Below, in pieces: positions 36,831-50,006 of a DNA stretch of 64,000 nucleotides; the stretch's first letter is position 1; each line of letters starts with the position of its first letter. Origin of the DNA: Undaria pinnatifida (lineage: Eukaryota > Sar > Phaeophyceae > Laminariales > Alariaceae); NCBI GenBank assembly GCA_012845835.1, contig JABAKD010000009.1, forward strand, positions 4,465,324-4,529,323, read 5' to 3'. The notes beneath the pieces were generated by a model. That model ran no database searches and was not told where the DNA came from. It was given only the letters and a program-made list of their open reading frames with translations. A program made the translations under genes and the position numbers.

Positions 36831-39800
36831 TGAGCATAATTCGATGATTACCATGCTTGAGTCATGCGAGGAATCATTTGTCGGGCCTTGACCTCATGCT
36901 ACTCTGAGGGGCATGGGTAAGTAGGGCGCTACATGGCACTTTAGATTCTGGCCATGGTTATCGTTTGAATGCGGCCATTGTTACAATCGCAATGGTTTGG
37001 ATGATGTGAGACATACAGGGGTTTTTGACCTGGTGGCCGGGGTTTCCTCTACGGGACTGTCGTTGACTGCTTTTTTGTCCTAGATTGCTGTTCTGGATGC
37101 GGGTTCGGTCTCATCACTGCTGTGAAGAGCCAGGGCGGGTGTTAGTTTGGATCGTCACAGCATGACGAAAAGAAAACGTAAAGAATTGCGGATAAATTCG
37201 TAGGCGTTTTTATGCATTTCTTCTCATGAGAGGATAGCTCCATTACTCCGCCTTCTACTCCTTCTCTCCTCTCTGGCCTCCAATACAAGGAAGAGAAGAG
37301 CACTCGTCAGACCGCTAGGCGACAAAGGAATCCGAGCTCGCACTCTACGACCATTCCCTGCTACAATAATTGTGGGGAGTTATGTGGTACTTGGATATAC
37401 AGCACCTAACAAACCGATATCCTCCGCTTATTGTTTTCTTCCCATGTAAAAGACGATATTCAGTGTAATGCGGGTAGTGACTACGAATCCAATTAACTGC
37501 AGAGTCCATGTCCGAATACCAGATAGCTGGCCTGAGGGCGGAGAAGGCAAACCCCAATTCTAACTACTGGATTAGGCCACCATCGCGAATGACGCCCACA
37601 TGACACGAAAAAGCGAGCGTGAAAAACGTTCCGTAATTGTGCACATCGCGAAACCAACAAACTTTTTTTTTTTTTAATTGCACTAAAGGGGTTTGCAATG
37701 TATTAAATCTGGTTTGTTAGACGTTGGGTTGGACAGCATATAAAGGTAGTTTAAAAAACGTAGACCGTCACAATCCAAAGTATCGACCTACGCAAAGAAG
37801 GTAAAAAACTATCGGCGAAGATGAATAACTTTTCGCTATCATACTTTTTATGTTCTGAACTAATGTGTTCCATCGGCGGTTCACTTTTGGGTATGCCATC
37901 AAGCGGTATCGATAATATTCACATATATATACGAACTCGCACCGGCGGCCCTCAGCCGATAACGTGGTAAGATGTCCCCAAATTTCCTCCAGTTACAGCA
38001 GCCTTACTTGGTCTACAACCAGTATCGACGTGACCATCTGCTGTTCGGGGAGTTTTGCGGGGCCGCCGTCCTGCTTTCGAGGGCGCTAACCAAAACAGCG
38101 CACGTTCCGGGGAACGAGTATGTAGCCGTTTCTGTACGCGTGGTGTCCCCAATCTCATTTCCTCCGTTTGCACTAGCCAACTCAGATTATGGTCTCTCCC
38201 ATTTATGCCTCATTTCTGTATCATCCCATTTTAAGACGGCGTTCATGATGTTCTGGGATAAAGCGCGAAACACGTGATACATCGAGGCAACCTTCAAGTT
38301 CATTTCATGATGGAATTTATACAGCTACTCTACGGTGCGTAGATCATTTTTTGTAGCGCCGATCGAGTTGTACGGGTTGCCTGCCTGAACATTTCACGCG
38401 AGATGGACTTGGGACAAATGAGAACACCCCGTTGGGGCAGCACGCGGAGCGGTTCCTTTTGCCGATTTGAGGCCGCGGAATTTACGTCTGGCAGATACCG
38501 GTGCAAAAGAAGCACCACCTTGTGTGCACGAGATATATTTTTTGAACATTCACTGAGGTCGGGAACAACGCCCCGGGAGGCACAAAGCACGAAGATAAAT
38601 CGATTGAGAAGTTTTTGACAGGTGTACGGGGGTTGCGTTCCCAAGTTGAAACCGGGTATGAGATACAGGAGGGAAACCCGTCTCAGACGAGGGTTTTATG
38701 CCACATACTGAATTTTCCAGGTGCCATCTCCCGAAACGTCTTCGACGCATGCTACGCGTTGGGTTGCACATAATTGAAAGTGGAGTTCGCACTTACGGAG
38801 CTTCAAACCTTACTCACAGAACTTTCGACATAAAAAAGTTTAGCCAAAACATATTTAATCGGCATCACGGCCCCAATATACAAACAAGGTAATACTGCGA
38901 AACATTAACAGCATTCCGACCATATTGGGTTAAGGAGACCCGTCGTTCACAAAACAGAATTGATAAAAAAGTGCTACCTTCATCTTACCACGCGCCTTCG
39001 CTTGCAAAAATTCGTTAGAAACTCATTGGAAGAGTGGGGGGTACCTCCCACACTGTGGGCTCGGTTGAATGAGAACGTCGCCGTGTGGTCTATGCCATTT
39101 TTCAGTATACCCGCTCTTCTAAGTGAAGGGATTTTCGGATGGGGCGAAGCCACTTGTATGAGGACAGGATTGCACGCGAATGAATATTTGCCTGGGACAA
39201 GGTTGTAAAGCGGGCATGGTTCTACCGTGATTTGACAAATACTCAAAGTACGGCCTAGACTCTTGGAATAGTCGCACTAGCTTTCTAATTATGGGCAATG
39301 CCTCATGCAGTAAACGCACAGGCTTCCGCAAGGGGGACGCCCACGGCGGTCTACCTTTCACGGGCCAAACGCCTGGTAGTAGCTCTGTATGGCCTGCACA
39401 AAACCAGGGCGGGAGAGATCTGAAGATGCCACAACGTCCTCACAGTACACGGCGAGCGGCCACATATCTATTATTAATACTGCACGAAGGATTGCGCGTC
39501 ATGGGCGCATCAAGAACGTTCAAAACATATTCTTCGATTTTGAGAGAGGTATACCCTATCTAGTAGGAAAAATAGTCGCATTGATGGTCGATGCATGCTG
39601 CGGTAAATGTGTACCGGTTTTTTTTTTTTTCGCGTTTCCTCGTACTAGAAATGATTACACTAATCACAACATCGATTTTGAGAACACAATAAACTATGCC
39701 CATAACTCGTGCAACGATAGATGCACAGAGGTAGCACCTAGGTCCTATTGACTAAAAACTAATGGTAACAACGGGACTTCTTGACTTCAAAATTGTCGTA

Positions 39801-40164
39801 GCATGTTCCTTCAAATACAGTTTTTATACCTAGGCCAAGGGTTTGCCCATCGTCTTCACCCTTCGATTGTACTCAGAAACTGGTTCGTGGGTGAATTATT
39901 TAGATCCTGATGTAAGAGGAAGAAGCTTCTGAAAAACATGACGCATCTTTTCCGCAGAATGTGTCCTACTCCTGTAACATTGCATCGAAACGAAATGTTA
40001 CCAAAAGGAATGGTGTAACAACGAGATACGCGGCAGCGTATTGTCATCAGATCAGGAGCCCCACACCGTGCTGTCGAAAGTTAGAAACTACAGTAGTGGC
40101 AAATAAACTTTGTAGTACGTGTTCGGCGAGGCAATATATGCGATCGACTACACGAGCGGCTCAC
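36831..40164. other. Intronic sequence; holds a small segment repeated at 52.7 kb
   Basis: No gene recognised. About 38,925-39,020 (TTGGGTTAAGGAGACCCGTC and following) is similar to 52,690-52,790 (TTGGGTTAAAGAGCCCCGTC), so both come from one undescribed repeat. ORFs such as 37,972-38,277 (+) and 38,330-38,644 (-) have no motif I know. Confidence 0.4.
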
Positions 40165-40352
40165 ATCGGCGGTGTTGTACTCTTCAGGGGAGCATCTGCG
40201 TAGATTGTCGCTGAAGGTCACACGCCAGAGAGACAACTCCGCGGAGTGGCCGTTCCGTAATGCCAGGCCGCTGTCCCCGGCAACGTTCTCCTTGAAATCG
40301 GTTTCGTAGACTTCCAAAATCCCAGCATTGAAGACGGCTCCTCCTTCATCCT
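40165..40352 (-). CDS. Exon B: beta-helix repeat exon
   Basis: Internal exon of 188 bp. It starts two bases into a codon (AG GAT GAA GGA after acceptor CTTGTCCAG) and ends phase 0 before GTGAGC. It encodes two beta-helix coils: DEGGAVFNAGILEVYETDF with KENVAGDSG, then a WRVTFSDN coil and CSPEEYNTAD. The GGAVFN and F..N.A spacing is typical of Pmp-like parallel beta-helix repeats, usually secreted or cell-surface. Joined to exon A (...NVA + G|AG) it completes one coil (FYRNVAEDEGGAVFN), which is strong evidence for the 9.65-kb splice. The alternative acceptor two bases on would create a stop. Confidence 0.8.
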
Positions 40353-40739
40353 CTGGACAAGATGTGGCAAATATTTGGTGCATCAGATAGGTACCGCCAT
40401 TGGGTGCGTATGCTATACGTTGGCACGTGACATAGAGTACATAGTACAAGGCGCTTCTCTCTGCGGGTGTCATTCGTCGACCGCTACGCTCGCTCAAGAC
40501 TGAACAAACAACACATTATGTGTAGCGGATAGCGCTTAAAAATTGCTGGTAGGTGCAAACTGGCGACTTCGATAATGCTAATAATCCCCCCGCTGCTCGA
40601 TGAAAAAGGCACAGACGCCACATCCACAAAAAACCTGCAATTTGGTTGTTTTTCAATCAGCGAGCTATTGGCCGCGACTGGTTTCTGAACTATTTGGGCA
40701 TACAATTCCGAATTCGTCCCTGAAAGTATTTCTTGCAAA

Positions 40740-42350
40740 TTGTCATTCAAGATTGAAACACTTGCAACCCCCCCGCGAGCGCTAGAGAGCGTGCAGCGGG
40801 CCGGTATCGTATCACCAACGTGGGCGGTGCCCACCCCATAATGCTGGCCAAAAATTAGATTGAATAAGAGGCTCCCTGCCCAGCAACGAGGCTGATAAAA
40901 ACTGTAGATATTTTAGCGAGTCGTACGAACAGCAGTGCTTCTGTTGTCGTTTCTCCATTTGCAATTAAATGCCGTAGAAATGTCCAATAACGCGGACGAA
41001 CTATTTGGTGTGAAAGACCACTTGAACTGGAAACACCTGCCACCCCACGCAATCGCGACAGAGCGCGCCGCGGGCAAGCACCACACCACCAGCGTGGGCT
41101 GTGTCTACCCCACGCTGCTAGCGGAATAATCGGCTGAGTCGGCGTTTCTATGCCGAAAACGGAATGTGTTGAAGAACAACAAACATTTACAGAGTCGTAA
41201 AGCGAGTGTTTTCTACGTGGGGCCTGTAATTATGTGGGATTAACACTGAATTCCGCGCACAAATAGTTTGTTGGTAAAATACGCTCGAGCTCGAAACACT
41301 TGCCATCCCCCCGCGATCGCGAGGGAGCGCGACACGAGTTGATGATGCGCCACCAGCATCGGCTGTGCCCACCCCATCGTTGCTAGCGAGAAACTTGGAT
41401 AAATCGGTGGCTACCTGCCCAGCAACGAGGCTGATAAAAATTGTAGACATTTTAGCGAGTCGTACGAACAGCAGTGCTTCTGTGGTCGTTCCTCTATTAG
41501 TAAGTAAATGCCGTATGAATTCCCAACAACGCGGACAAACTATTTGGTGTGAAAGACCACTTCAACTCGAAACACCTGCCACCATACGCGATCGCGAGAG
41601 AGCGCACCGCGGGCAGGCACCGCACCACCAGCGTGGGCTGTGTCTACCCCACGCAGCTAGGGAAAGAATGGGCTGAGTCGGCGTTTCTATGCCGAAATCG
41701 GAATGTGTTAAAGAAGAAAAAACATGTACAGAGTCGTAAAACGAGTGTTTTCTACGTGGGGGCTGTAATTATGTGGGATTAATCCTGAATTCCTCGCACA
41801 AACAGTTTGTTGGTAAAATACGCTCGAGCTCGAAACACTTGTCATCCCCCCGCGATCGCAAAGAAGCGCGACGCGAGTCGGCGACGCACCACCAGCGTCG
41901 GCTGTGCCCACCTCATCGTTGTTAGCGAAAAACTTGGATAAAGCGGTGGCTGCCTGCCTAGCAACGCGGCTGTTGAAAACTCGAGACATTTTTTCGAGCG
42001 GTACAAGCAGCAATAGTAGTGATTTGTTGGCTGCCTCTATTAATAAGCATATAGGTGTGATGAGTTCCGAGTTCCTCCGCACAAACCGCTAGATACAGAT
42101 TTATCACTCCGGATGGAACCACCCCGCACAATCCCGTGATCGCGAGTGTGCGCGGCGCGGGTGGGCGACGCACCACCAGCGTGGGCTGAGCCTAACCGAC
42201 CCTGCTAGTGAAAACCTGGGCTGAATCGTTGGCTTTCTGCCCAGCAACGAGTCTGTTAAGGACTCCAGAAATTCTTGCGAACCGCACAAACAGCAGTCAG
42301 TGGTGCTCTTGTTGTCCTTCCTTTATTGATAAACATAAATGTGCGATAAA
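40740..42350. repeat. Satellite with 539-bp higher-order unit
   Basis: The phrase CCTGCCCAGCAACGAGGCTG or a variant starts near 40,875, 41,414, 41,953 and 42,235 (spacing 539, 539, 282). A second type of monomer (around ACCACCAGCGTGGGCTGTG) lies half-way in the first two units. The structure is thus pairs of about 270-bp monomers, AB-AB-A-type. Units also share CGAGTCGTACGAACAGCAGT and ACTATTTGGTGTGAAAGACC. Divergence between monomers is far higher than between the 539-bp units. Confidence 0.8.
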
Positions 42351-43020
42351 ACTCGAATCCCCCCGCAAAAACCAGGAGGAATCAACGTGAACACCCACCA
42401 CAAGAGCAAACACCGGCTGCCGGGTGTGGCTCGCGTGGAGAAGCAGCACGGACTCTATGTACTGATGATGTCGTTGGGCACAAAGAACGGTTTGATGAGA
42501 AGACAACACACATGTATATGCGGTCGTGTTATCCTCGTTGCCAAGGTGATCGAAACTACGTGCTCATCAAAGAGCGAAATACTGTACACCCCCACTATCC
42601 CGAGAAAATCCAGGGGGTCCACCTAGTGTGGATATCGTCGTGTGACAAAGGCACTATTACTCATGACGGACGACGACTGACTAGAGCACGAAGCTCCTCA
42701 GAAACAACGTGCAATCCGGTCGTAGAATCGCAGAGCGCGGCAACAACGCAATGGCGTGTCCACGGACAAGAGCGTTGTGCGTGTTGCCTAGCTTCAATGG
42801 GACAATAGCTTGGTGCTGCAGGCTGGTTCACTCAAAAGACGCAAAATTTCAATTTTCTCCCCGATGAATGCCTCCGGCAATATCCTGTCAAAGAGTTAAC
42901 ATGTGGTATCACCCTGACATCCATGACTAACGAAAGCGGGTGACATGGCCAATTTGTTGAACGGCCTCGGGGTCTCTCTAGAGGCAAAAATCGTATCGAC
43001 CAATGTCAGGTCTTCATACA
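42351..43020. other. Intronic sequence, nothing recognised
   Basis: ORFs at 42,339-42,626 and 42,512-42,808 (+) overlap each other and show no known motif. Confidence 0.4.
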
Positions 43021-44930
43021 TGTTTCGACCATATTTAATAATAATAGTACACTCCAGCTGTTAGATCGAATAGGTCCTCGAAACTATTTATTGCAAGTTG
43101 TGAGTGATTTTCTGATCGCGCGAATTACTGGGTGTGTGTCCTCATTTAGGATATAGATCGGGGACTCCCGTTGGAACTACAGTGTAGCATGTATCAGGGT
43201 CAACAGGATGATGATAGTCAGTCTGTGCGCGAAAACAATAAAACATGTTTATGAGGGGGACAAGATCTGACAGCTGTGGAAGGAAATGCATGAGCTTATC
43301 ACGTGTATCGTGCAAGTCATATAACCGATGATGAGAGGACCGAGTTTTTAAGGGCATGGGGGCCTGGGGTTTAACAAGAGGGGGCCGGGGATGGGAGGCG
43401 GGGCAACTCAGTCTGTGCGCGAAAACAATATACCTTTTGAAGGACCAAATATGACGGTTGTGGAAATAATGCATCAGTTTGTCATGTATATCCTGAAAGT
43501 CGTGCAATCAGGAAGGGGAAGGCGGAGTGTAGAAAGGAGGATATTCCAACAGCTTAACGTCGCATAGATGTTGGGGTTTGCCATACGTGTGGTGCTGCGT
43601 GCAAACGATGTTGCGGGTGGTGGAGAAGGAGGGGGCGTTGGAGGGGGGTATAAGGGCCACAGCATGGATGGCTAGAAAGATGATGAAGTGATATCAACAG
43701 CGTGGTAGTGTTTGTTACTCTGGCACGCTTCCATTTTAGAAAGGGCGTTTGAACAAGAGGGAGCGAGGGAAAAGAGGGTGAAGGGGGGGGGGGGGAGTTG
43801 CAGCTACGGCCTGGATGACTAGAAAGACAAAATATATTATAAAAAAATGAAAATATACTCCAGCTGTGAGATGGAATATTGTGTGGAAACTCATCTTTGC
43901 AAGCTGTGTGTGACACTCCGATCGCGCGTGTTACGGGTTGTGTCTCCTCATTTCAAGGATATAGGTCGGCGACTCCCCTTGCAACTACAGCGTAGCTCTC
44001 CGGGTCAACAGGGTGATGTTTGGTAGTCTGTGCGCGTGAAATGTAAACCCCGTTTCCGAGGGGGACAGAATCTGACAGCTGTGGAAGGAAGTGCATCAAT
44101 TAATCAATGAATCCTGTAGGTCGGATAACCGGTGAGGGAAGGGCGGAGTTGTTAGGGACGTGGTGGCCTGATTTTTTTCAAACGAGGGGCGGGATGGGGG
44201 GAAGGGGGGGAAGGGGACAGGTGGGGCAGCTCAATTTGTGCGTGGGAACTTTAAGTCTTCCCTGTGGGGGAGGGGGGGGCGAATGTGGCGGGGGGGTTTG
44301 GGGGGAGGGCTTTTGGTCGCACATATGTAGGGGTTTGTTATACGCGTGGTTCTAGGTATAGGCGATGGTGCGAGTGGGTGGGAAGAAGGGGGCGTTAGGG
44401 GCGGGGGGGGGGGGGAATTGCAGCAGCGGCATGGACAATTCTGAAAAGATAACTAGGCGATATACATGGCGTGAAAGTGTTTATTACTCTGGCGGATATC
44501 GATATTTTAGGTGAGGCGTTTGAGCAAGAGAGAGCGAGGACAAAATAATGGAAAAGAAGGGGGGGGAGGGGAGGGGCGGGAAGGGTTTTCAAAAGGTTTA
44601 GGTCACATACAATAATAATATACACTCTAGCTATGAGATCAAGGATTTGGTCGACACCGATGTTCGCAACATTGTGTGTGATCCTCCGATCGCGCGTATT
44701 TATCATATATGTAAGGGCTTGCTATTCGCGCGGTGCTGGGTCTAGATGATCGTGCGGGGTGTGGGGAAGGAGGGGGCGTTGGAGGGGGGGAGGGGGGATG
44801 AATGAAAGGTACGTCCTGGATGGCTAGAAAGATGATAACGTGATATGAAAAAAAATGCTTGAAAGTGTTTATTACTCTGGCCGATTTCGATTTTAAGTGG
44901 GGCGTTTGAACGAAATGAGCGGGAACAAAA
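43021..44930 (+). repeat. G-tract repeat family, second block
   Basis: Holds three copies of the lead-in (near 43,050, 43,855 and 44,620), each followed by CGATCGCGCG, the AGTCTGTGCGCG phrase and poly-G runs. It also holds the GTGGTTCTAGGTATAGGCGA phrase (about 44,344) that starts the 284-bp units at 20-21 kb. Units are more diverged than in the 20-22 kb array. Ends with a run of 15 A at about 44,927-44,941. Confidence 0.75.
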
Positions 44931-44949
44931 AAAAAAAAAAATCTACTTT

Positions 44950-46270
44950 TAGAGGAGGCAGGGATATGGTCAGGTGTATTTTTCGTCTTGGCCTCTGTAT
45001 GGGATTATCGAAACTGGTATTTTCCCCTCAAACCGCTTCCTTCGACCGCGAACCTCGGGGGGCAGCTCCAACGCCCGTCTCCTTACCTTATCCGTTCCGA
45101 ACCTTGACGTGAACGCGGGTGGAGGCAGAGCGAGACAAGCGAGAAGCTCGCAAAAAATTGTATTTACGACGGTACTCTAGAGTTATTGTTACGGTATCGA
45201 TGTATGAAGAGGTTGATAAATTTAACCTTAACAAGACAGTGCTTCCAAATTGGCAGTAGTATTATGTCCCAACACTAATAATATATACCTGGTACTGTAA
45301 AAAAATCTCCATGGTACCGCGGTAGGTATGATATCATGGCAGTAGTGCATTTCACTCTTGAAATTCAGTAGGTACGTACGTACATGGATAGACATGGCAA
45401 GCACACGCAACACTTACACGAGGAGGTAGTGATTACAATTACTACGCCAGGAAAAGCCACACAGTAGCATTACGAGTGGCTGCGTCCCCGGCATTAAACG
45501 TGGTAGTTCGGCCACATCGACAAAGACATAGGAGTAAGAGCACACACACTGATACGCTCTATTACACTTTTTTTTTCTGACGACGTATAACATGGGGGAG
45601 TGAGTACCAAAAAAACAGGTAATACATTTTCGACATTAATAACAAGGGGGAAAATCGTTGCTGTTGTTAAACTGCGCCACGCGATAGTGTTATAGTACGT
45701 AGTAGACGGTATCCACCGAAGAAACCAGCGGCATGTCTTCGTCCCGGTATCGCATCGTTTGCTGGTTATTTCCCCCGAGAATTCTATATGGAGAATTGAA
45801 AAAGACAGTGTGGAAGGCGTGATTTGTTGTTGCTGTGGAGCCTCTGCCTCCGTTGTTGTTTTGGTCGTTTCCCGCGGTCAGCTTGAAAACGAGCTTTCGT
45901 GCTGGTACTTGACCGAGAAATAGCATTGTTGTGTTGCTTTATTATTGACGTGCTTCTTGCTGCTGACTGCTAAGTGACCATCTCTAGTGAGATATATAGA
46001 GCCGGTCGCCCCTGTGGTCTATCTAGTCGCTACCTTCAAATACTACTAGCGTTGGTCCTGGAGTTGGATTCCACCCATGTGATTTTTTTTTTTTTTGCAA
46101 AAATGCAAAACACGCACCAACTAACGGCTGAGAACGCCTAGCAACGTGGGTAGGTACGATTCTACCCCAACCGACCGGGGATAACAATTGAGGCATGTAC
46201 CGTATTGGGGAGGGGTCAGGAGGGCCCGCTAAATGACCCGTGACCTGAGTTACCCTACTATCAATAATTA
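44950..46270 (+). repeat. Duplicated segment, copy X
   Basis: Related along its length to 51,715-53,960 (copy Y). Landmarks are TCGGGGGGCAGCTC (about 45,056), AGAGGTTGATAAA (about 45,209), GAGTGGCTGCGTCCCCGG (about 45,473), GTAAGAGCACACACA (about 45,532), CCCGGTATCGCATCGTTTG (about 45,743) and AGGCATGTACCGTA (about 46,191). No coding sequence recognised; a minus ORF at 45,690-45,926 is not conserved in copy Y. It lacks both insertions seen in copy Y. Confidence 0.75.
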
Positions 46271-47144
46271 TACTGGGAGGGAGGGCGGAAGTAGTGCATA
46301 TGGACGATAGATAAGACATAAAAAGTAAAACTGATACAATACGATGACAGCTTTTCAGACAAGCTACAACAACAATTAAGCGCAGCAGCAGCACTGAGTG
46401 GGGATATTCCGATTTGATGTCCCCCGGTGACAAGACCGAGCAGGCGCTCATTGCTCTTGTATGTTGTGGGCAGTATATGGCTGTTAGTATGCCGGGACAT
46501 GGCGATTTGACCGCTCTTATGTCGCAAATGGCTTTGTCCCTGACGCTCTGGGTAGTAACTGTATAGATTTATCCTGAGGTCGAGCGTGTTGTAATATGTG
46601 CGATGTCAGGTAGCCAATTTTTGCCTTACCCGAGCAGTAAGCAGGAAAACCCGCCAAAACATATTTGAGAGCTTAGTTTTGATCGATAAGCGAAAAAAAA
46701 TCGGCATTGTCAGCATTTCCTTTCTGTGTCTTATAAACAACGAAGAGGTTATTTTATTATTGCATGACTATTCGACCTTTATTGCGCGGGTGAAAATACG
46801 CACTGTTTTGGCCTCATTTTAGGCTTTTCCAACGATTGTGCTCGTGTTGCGCCAGTGCTGGTTACATGAAGTATGTCATTAGGCTTCGAAACACCCCAGT
46901 TTAAAGTGTTTGGAATTGTATATATAACCGGGCACCCCTAAATACTGTATACAAATCGCTTTTTTCATGTTATTTTAAATTGTGATTGGGGTTGTCGTTG
47001 CTGTTGAAGTGTTTGTCATCCTTAGTGTGAGCGTGCTTGCTCGGCACGCCACCCTGATATGTCTGGACTCTAAATTGCATTCTTGTGCGACCTATCACGC
47101 ATATAGCTGGTCGAATTGCTCTTGAATTTCAAATATCATGTATG
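46271..47144. other. Intronic sequence, nothing recognised
   Basis: No motif or repeat found beyond short ORFs. Confidence 0.4.
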
Positions 47145-47640
47145 AAACAAAAAATCTACTCCAGCTGTGAGATCGAATACTTTGTCAAAACTCATCTTTG
47201 CAAGCTATGTATGATACTCCCATCGCGCGTATTACGGGTTGTGTGCCCTCATTAAGGAATAGGTCGGCGACTATCCTTGAAAATACAGTGCAACTATCAG
47301 GGTCAACAGGGTGATGCTAGTCGGTCTGTGCGCGAAAAAGATAAAACCCGTTTCTGAGGGGGTCAAAAAAATGACAGTTGTGGAAAGAAATGCATCAGTT
47401 TATCAAGTAAACCCTGTATGTCGAAACACCGGTAAGGGGAGGGCGGAGTTTCAAAGGACGTTGGGACCTTGTTTAGATCAAAAGGGAGCGGGGGTGGAGG
47501 GGGTTGGACTATGGGGGGGGAACAGGTGGGGCAGCTCAATTTTTCCGTGGAAACTACAAATTTGTCAAGGGGATAAATCTGACGGTTTTGGAAAGAATTC
47601 ACCAGTTTTCATGTATATCCAGTTTGCCGCGTACAGAAGT
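47145..47640 (+). repeat. G-tract repeat family, third block
   Basis: A single unit: lead-in CTCCAGCTGTGAGATCGA (about 47,159), CATCTTTGCAAGCTATGTAT, the GGTCTGTGCGCG phrase, then GGTAAGGGGAGGGCGGAGTT and a short poly-G region around 47,485-47,530. Confidence 0.75.
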
Positions 47641-47669
47641 ATGCGACAAAAAACCAGTCGGTCAAAATA

Positions 47670-49060
47670 ATTGTGAGCTTATCAGGTCAAAGCCTATCAG
47701 CCAACAACGATTAAGCAAATGTGGTCGGGGTTGACAGGCCGTGGGGGGGGGGTATTGACCCGGGATAGCAGCGTTAAAGTTCCCGCGTTGATGGAGTTGT
47801 AGAGATTCAGAGGATTTCTGAACCGAGGTTGTTGACCTATCTCGCTCGTGTGCGGCTGAACTGCCACCCATTTATTAGTGAGACTCTATCATCCTCCTAG
47901 GAATGGGGTCTTCCTAGGGTAGGGTGGCTCTTTGGAGCTCGAACCCATCCGCGATATTAGCCAACGGATTTGAGGCCTCGATACGGTGGGGGCCGGTGAC
48001 GAGCGGAATGAAATCTGTCTGATTCTCCAATTTGACGAACTTTTTGATCGGTAAAGAACGATCTCTAGACCAGGGATGCGATCCTATCGTGCCCCGGTGG
48101 AGCTGGATCCACAATGTACGACCTCCAGCCAATCAGAAATCGGCCGGCCTGTGGCGTTGGGTATTTTCATACTGTGCGGGGAGATTTCAATGCTGTCTGT
48201 ATCCGTGTTTGTTCCCGAGTTGTCTGAGTTGTGCAAGGATGTGTGGATTGATCATGATACTGGGGTTGGATCCCATCGTCCCCAGTTGACGGTATATAAT
48301 GTACTATACCCGGACAATGAGCGACCAGCGATCAGACAAAAAGGCCGTGCAAGGTAGTATATGTGGTATTTTCGTTTCGTCTAAAAATTGACCCTCAAAT
48401 TCTTAATTGCCAAACTCGTAGTTCAGTGCTATGGTGTACTACTAAAATTCTCTATCCACCAGATAACAACAAGTTGTAAAATATTTAAAATAGCTTTCGA
48501 GGAACAGAATGACGAAAGCATCGATAGCGTTTTTCATACCTAGAATACCGTTAGAAAGCCTCTCCATGATCGGACTATACACACAAAGTCGGCCGGTTTG
48601 CGAGCCTCCGATCTAGATACTATCATGCATGGTATAGCAGAAGCTGTGCCTCTCGGTGGCTACGTAGAGAACATACAGCATACACCACCACCCCCTTGAA
48701 GGCCCCAGATGCTTGGTTGAGTCCAGACACAGTGAAACGCCCTCGAAATGATCTTCATGGCCAGACTAGAGGGTCAGTGGGTGTGGGCTCGGATTTGTCC
48801 GATCAAAATATTTTGATGACGCTTGGTATCGGATTTACGCAAGAAACAGCATAAGTAAGCAGTCCAAAGTTAGTATTTATCGATATCTTGGCATTATTTT
48901 ACCTTCTACATGCGTTTACTATGTGTTGCGTCGAAACGGCTTTTACTTTCTGTTCAATATTGAACGGAACAAGTCGGAGTGCTGCCCTGCCCTACCGGGA
49001 GCATGAGTACCGCCGTTGGCGAACGCCGGCACCCATGCGGAGCCCTAGTATTCTTGATTA
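47670..49060 (+). repeat. Diverged repeat block, partner of 53,970-55,480
   Basis: Shares phrases with the later block: GGGATGCGATCCTATCGTGC (about 48,073; GGGATGGGACCCTACATCCT at 55,159), GGCCAGACTAGAGGGTCAGT (about 48,760; GGCCAGACTACAGGATCAGT at 55,183) and CGGAGTGCTGCCCT (about 48,976; 55,409). An old dispersed or tandem repeat. Confidence 0.6.
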
Positions 49061-50006
49061 ATATTCACGCTTTCTTTTCGAGGGGGTGAGAAAACCAACT
49101 CTGTCGCATTTTGCTCGGACCTGTTGGGGGTTCTCTAACGAATGCCTATAAAAATTTTCTAGCAAAAAACCTTAGATCTGACCCTACTGCGTTCACCATG
49201 AAGCAGAATCCAGCGATTATTAAAACCAAGGCATTTGGAGGAATACCGTATCTTACTTGTCTTGACGCACACAAGTCTAAATTTCAACGCTGTTTTTAAG
49301 AGATAAACATTGGAAAAATCCAGGCGTGTTCTTCATGCCCATTCCGAAGCCCGAACTCCGGGGGGATTTGCTTAATGAATTTTCGCCGTAAGAGGTTGGT
49401 CTATGGTCGGCCACATTTTTCGACAAATGTTGACTGTCAAACAACGAGACCAGAAACAAAAACGAAACAATGGAGGTTGAAATCTTCGCAACGGCAGGTA
49501 GAAGACGTGTGCAAAATACCACGGCCTGAATCGAAAGAACGGATTGAACAGTCGCCGGGGAATATATTTTGTTTCGTTTTGCGTGATCTAGATTATAGAG
49601 TACGGTGTGTCACCCACGAGTTGTCTTCTACCGAAGGGCCCGCGAAAAAGGTGTACACGTGGATGATACATGTTACGTTAAAGGTGCACCGATTTTCCTT
49701 TAAGGCTTCTGGCATGAGAGTTTCTACATCCTACTAAACCTAACTTTGATAAATTCGAATGTTCAACAAATGGACTACCTCGTCGCCTAGGTGCACCAAA
49801 AACATTCTACGTATTACAAAACAAGACAGAGTTTCCGAGAAATTTGTGTTAACGAGCCCAGTCTCCCAGAATTTATTTCAACCAATCCGGCCTAACTGTA
49901 CCCGTAGCTTGCGTCGAATACCGTCCAAAATCCAGAGCACTTCGATTTCGCGGCAGAAACTTAATTGAAATACCAACACTTGGAACTCGTGTCGACGAGT
50001 TCTCAC
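49061..50006. other. Intronic sequence with unassigned ORFs
   Basis: Plus-strand ORFs at 49,111-49,299 (62 codons) and 49,375-49,737 (120 codons) look mildly protein-like (for example LRDLDYRVRCVTHELS) but match nothing I recognise. Their status is open. Confidence 0.3.

Larger units (their letters stand above)
16940..40164 (-). other. 23.2-kb intron between exons B and C (inferred)
   Basis: Bounded by a GTGAGC donor after exon B and a CTCTCTGGCAG acceptor before exon C. It contains two FamA elements of its own plus one nested in a copia element, one FamB element, the main G-tract array, a protease-bearing retroelement relic, a dead copia with both LTRs, and another copia relic. If exons B and C belonged to two genes, this would be an intergenic region. 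The phase match and the family domain order favour one gene. Confidence 0.55.
40353..50006 (-). other. 9.65-kb intron between exons A and B
   Basis: Starts GTGAGAAC after exon A and ends TTGTCCAG before exon B on the minus strand. It contains the 539-bp satellite, two G-tract repeat blocks, copy X of the duplicated segment and an array of short diverged repeats. Confidence 0.7.

Noticed and set aside
40740-42350. CRISPR-like array
   Set aside because: Units are about 270 or 539 bp without short identical repeats and unique spacers, and the host is a eukaryote.
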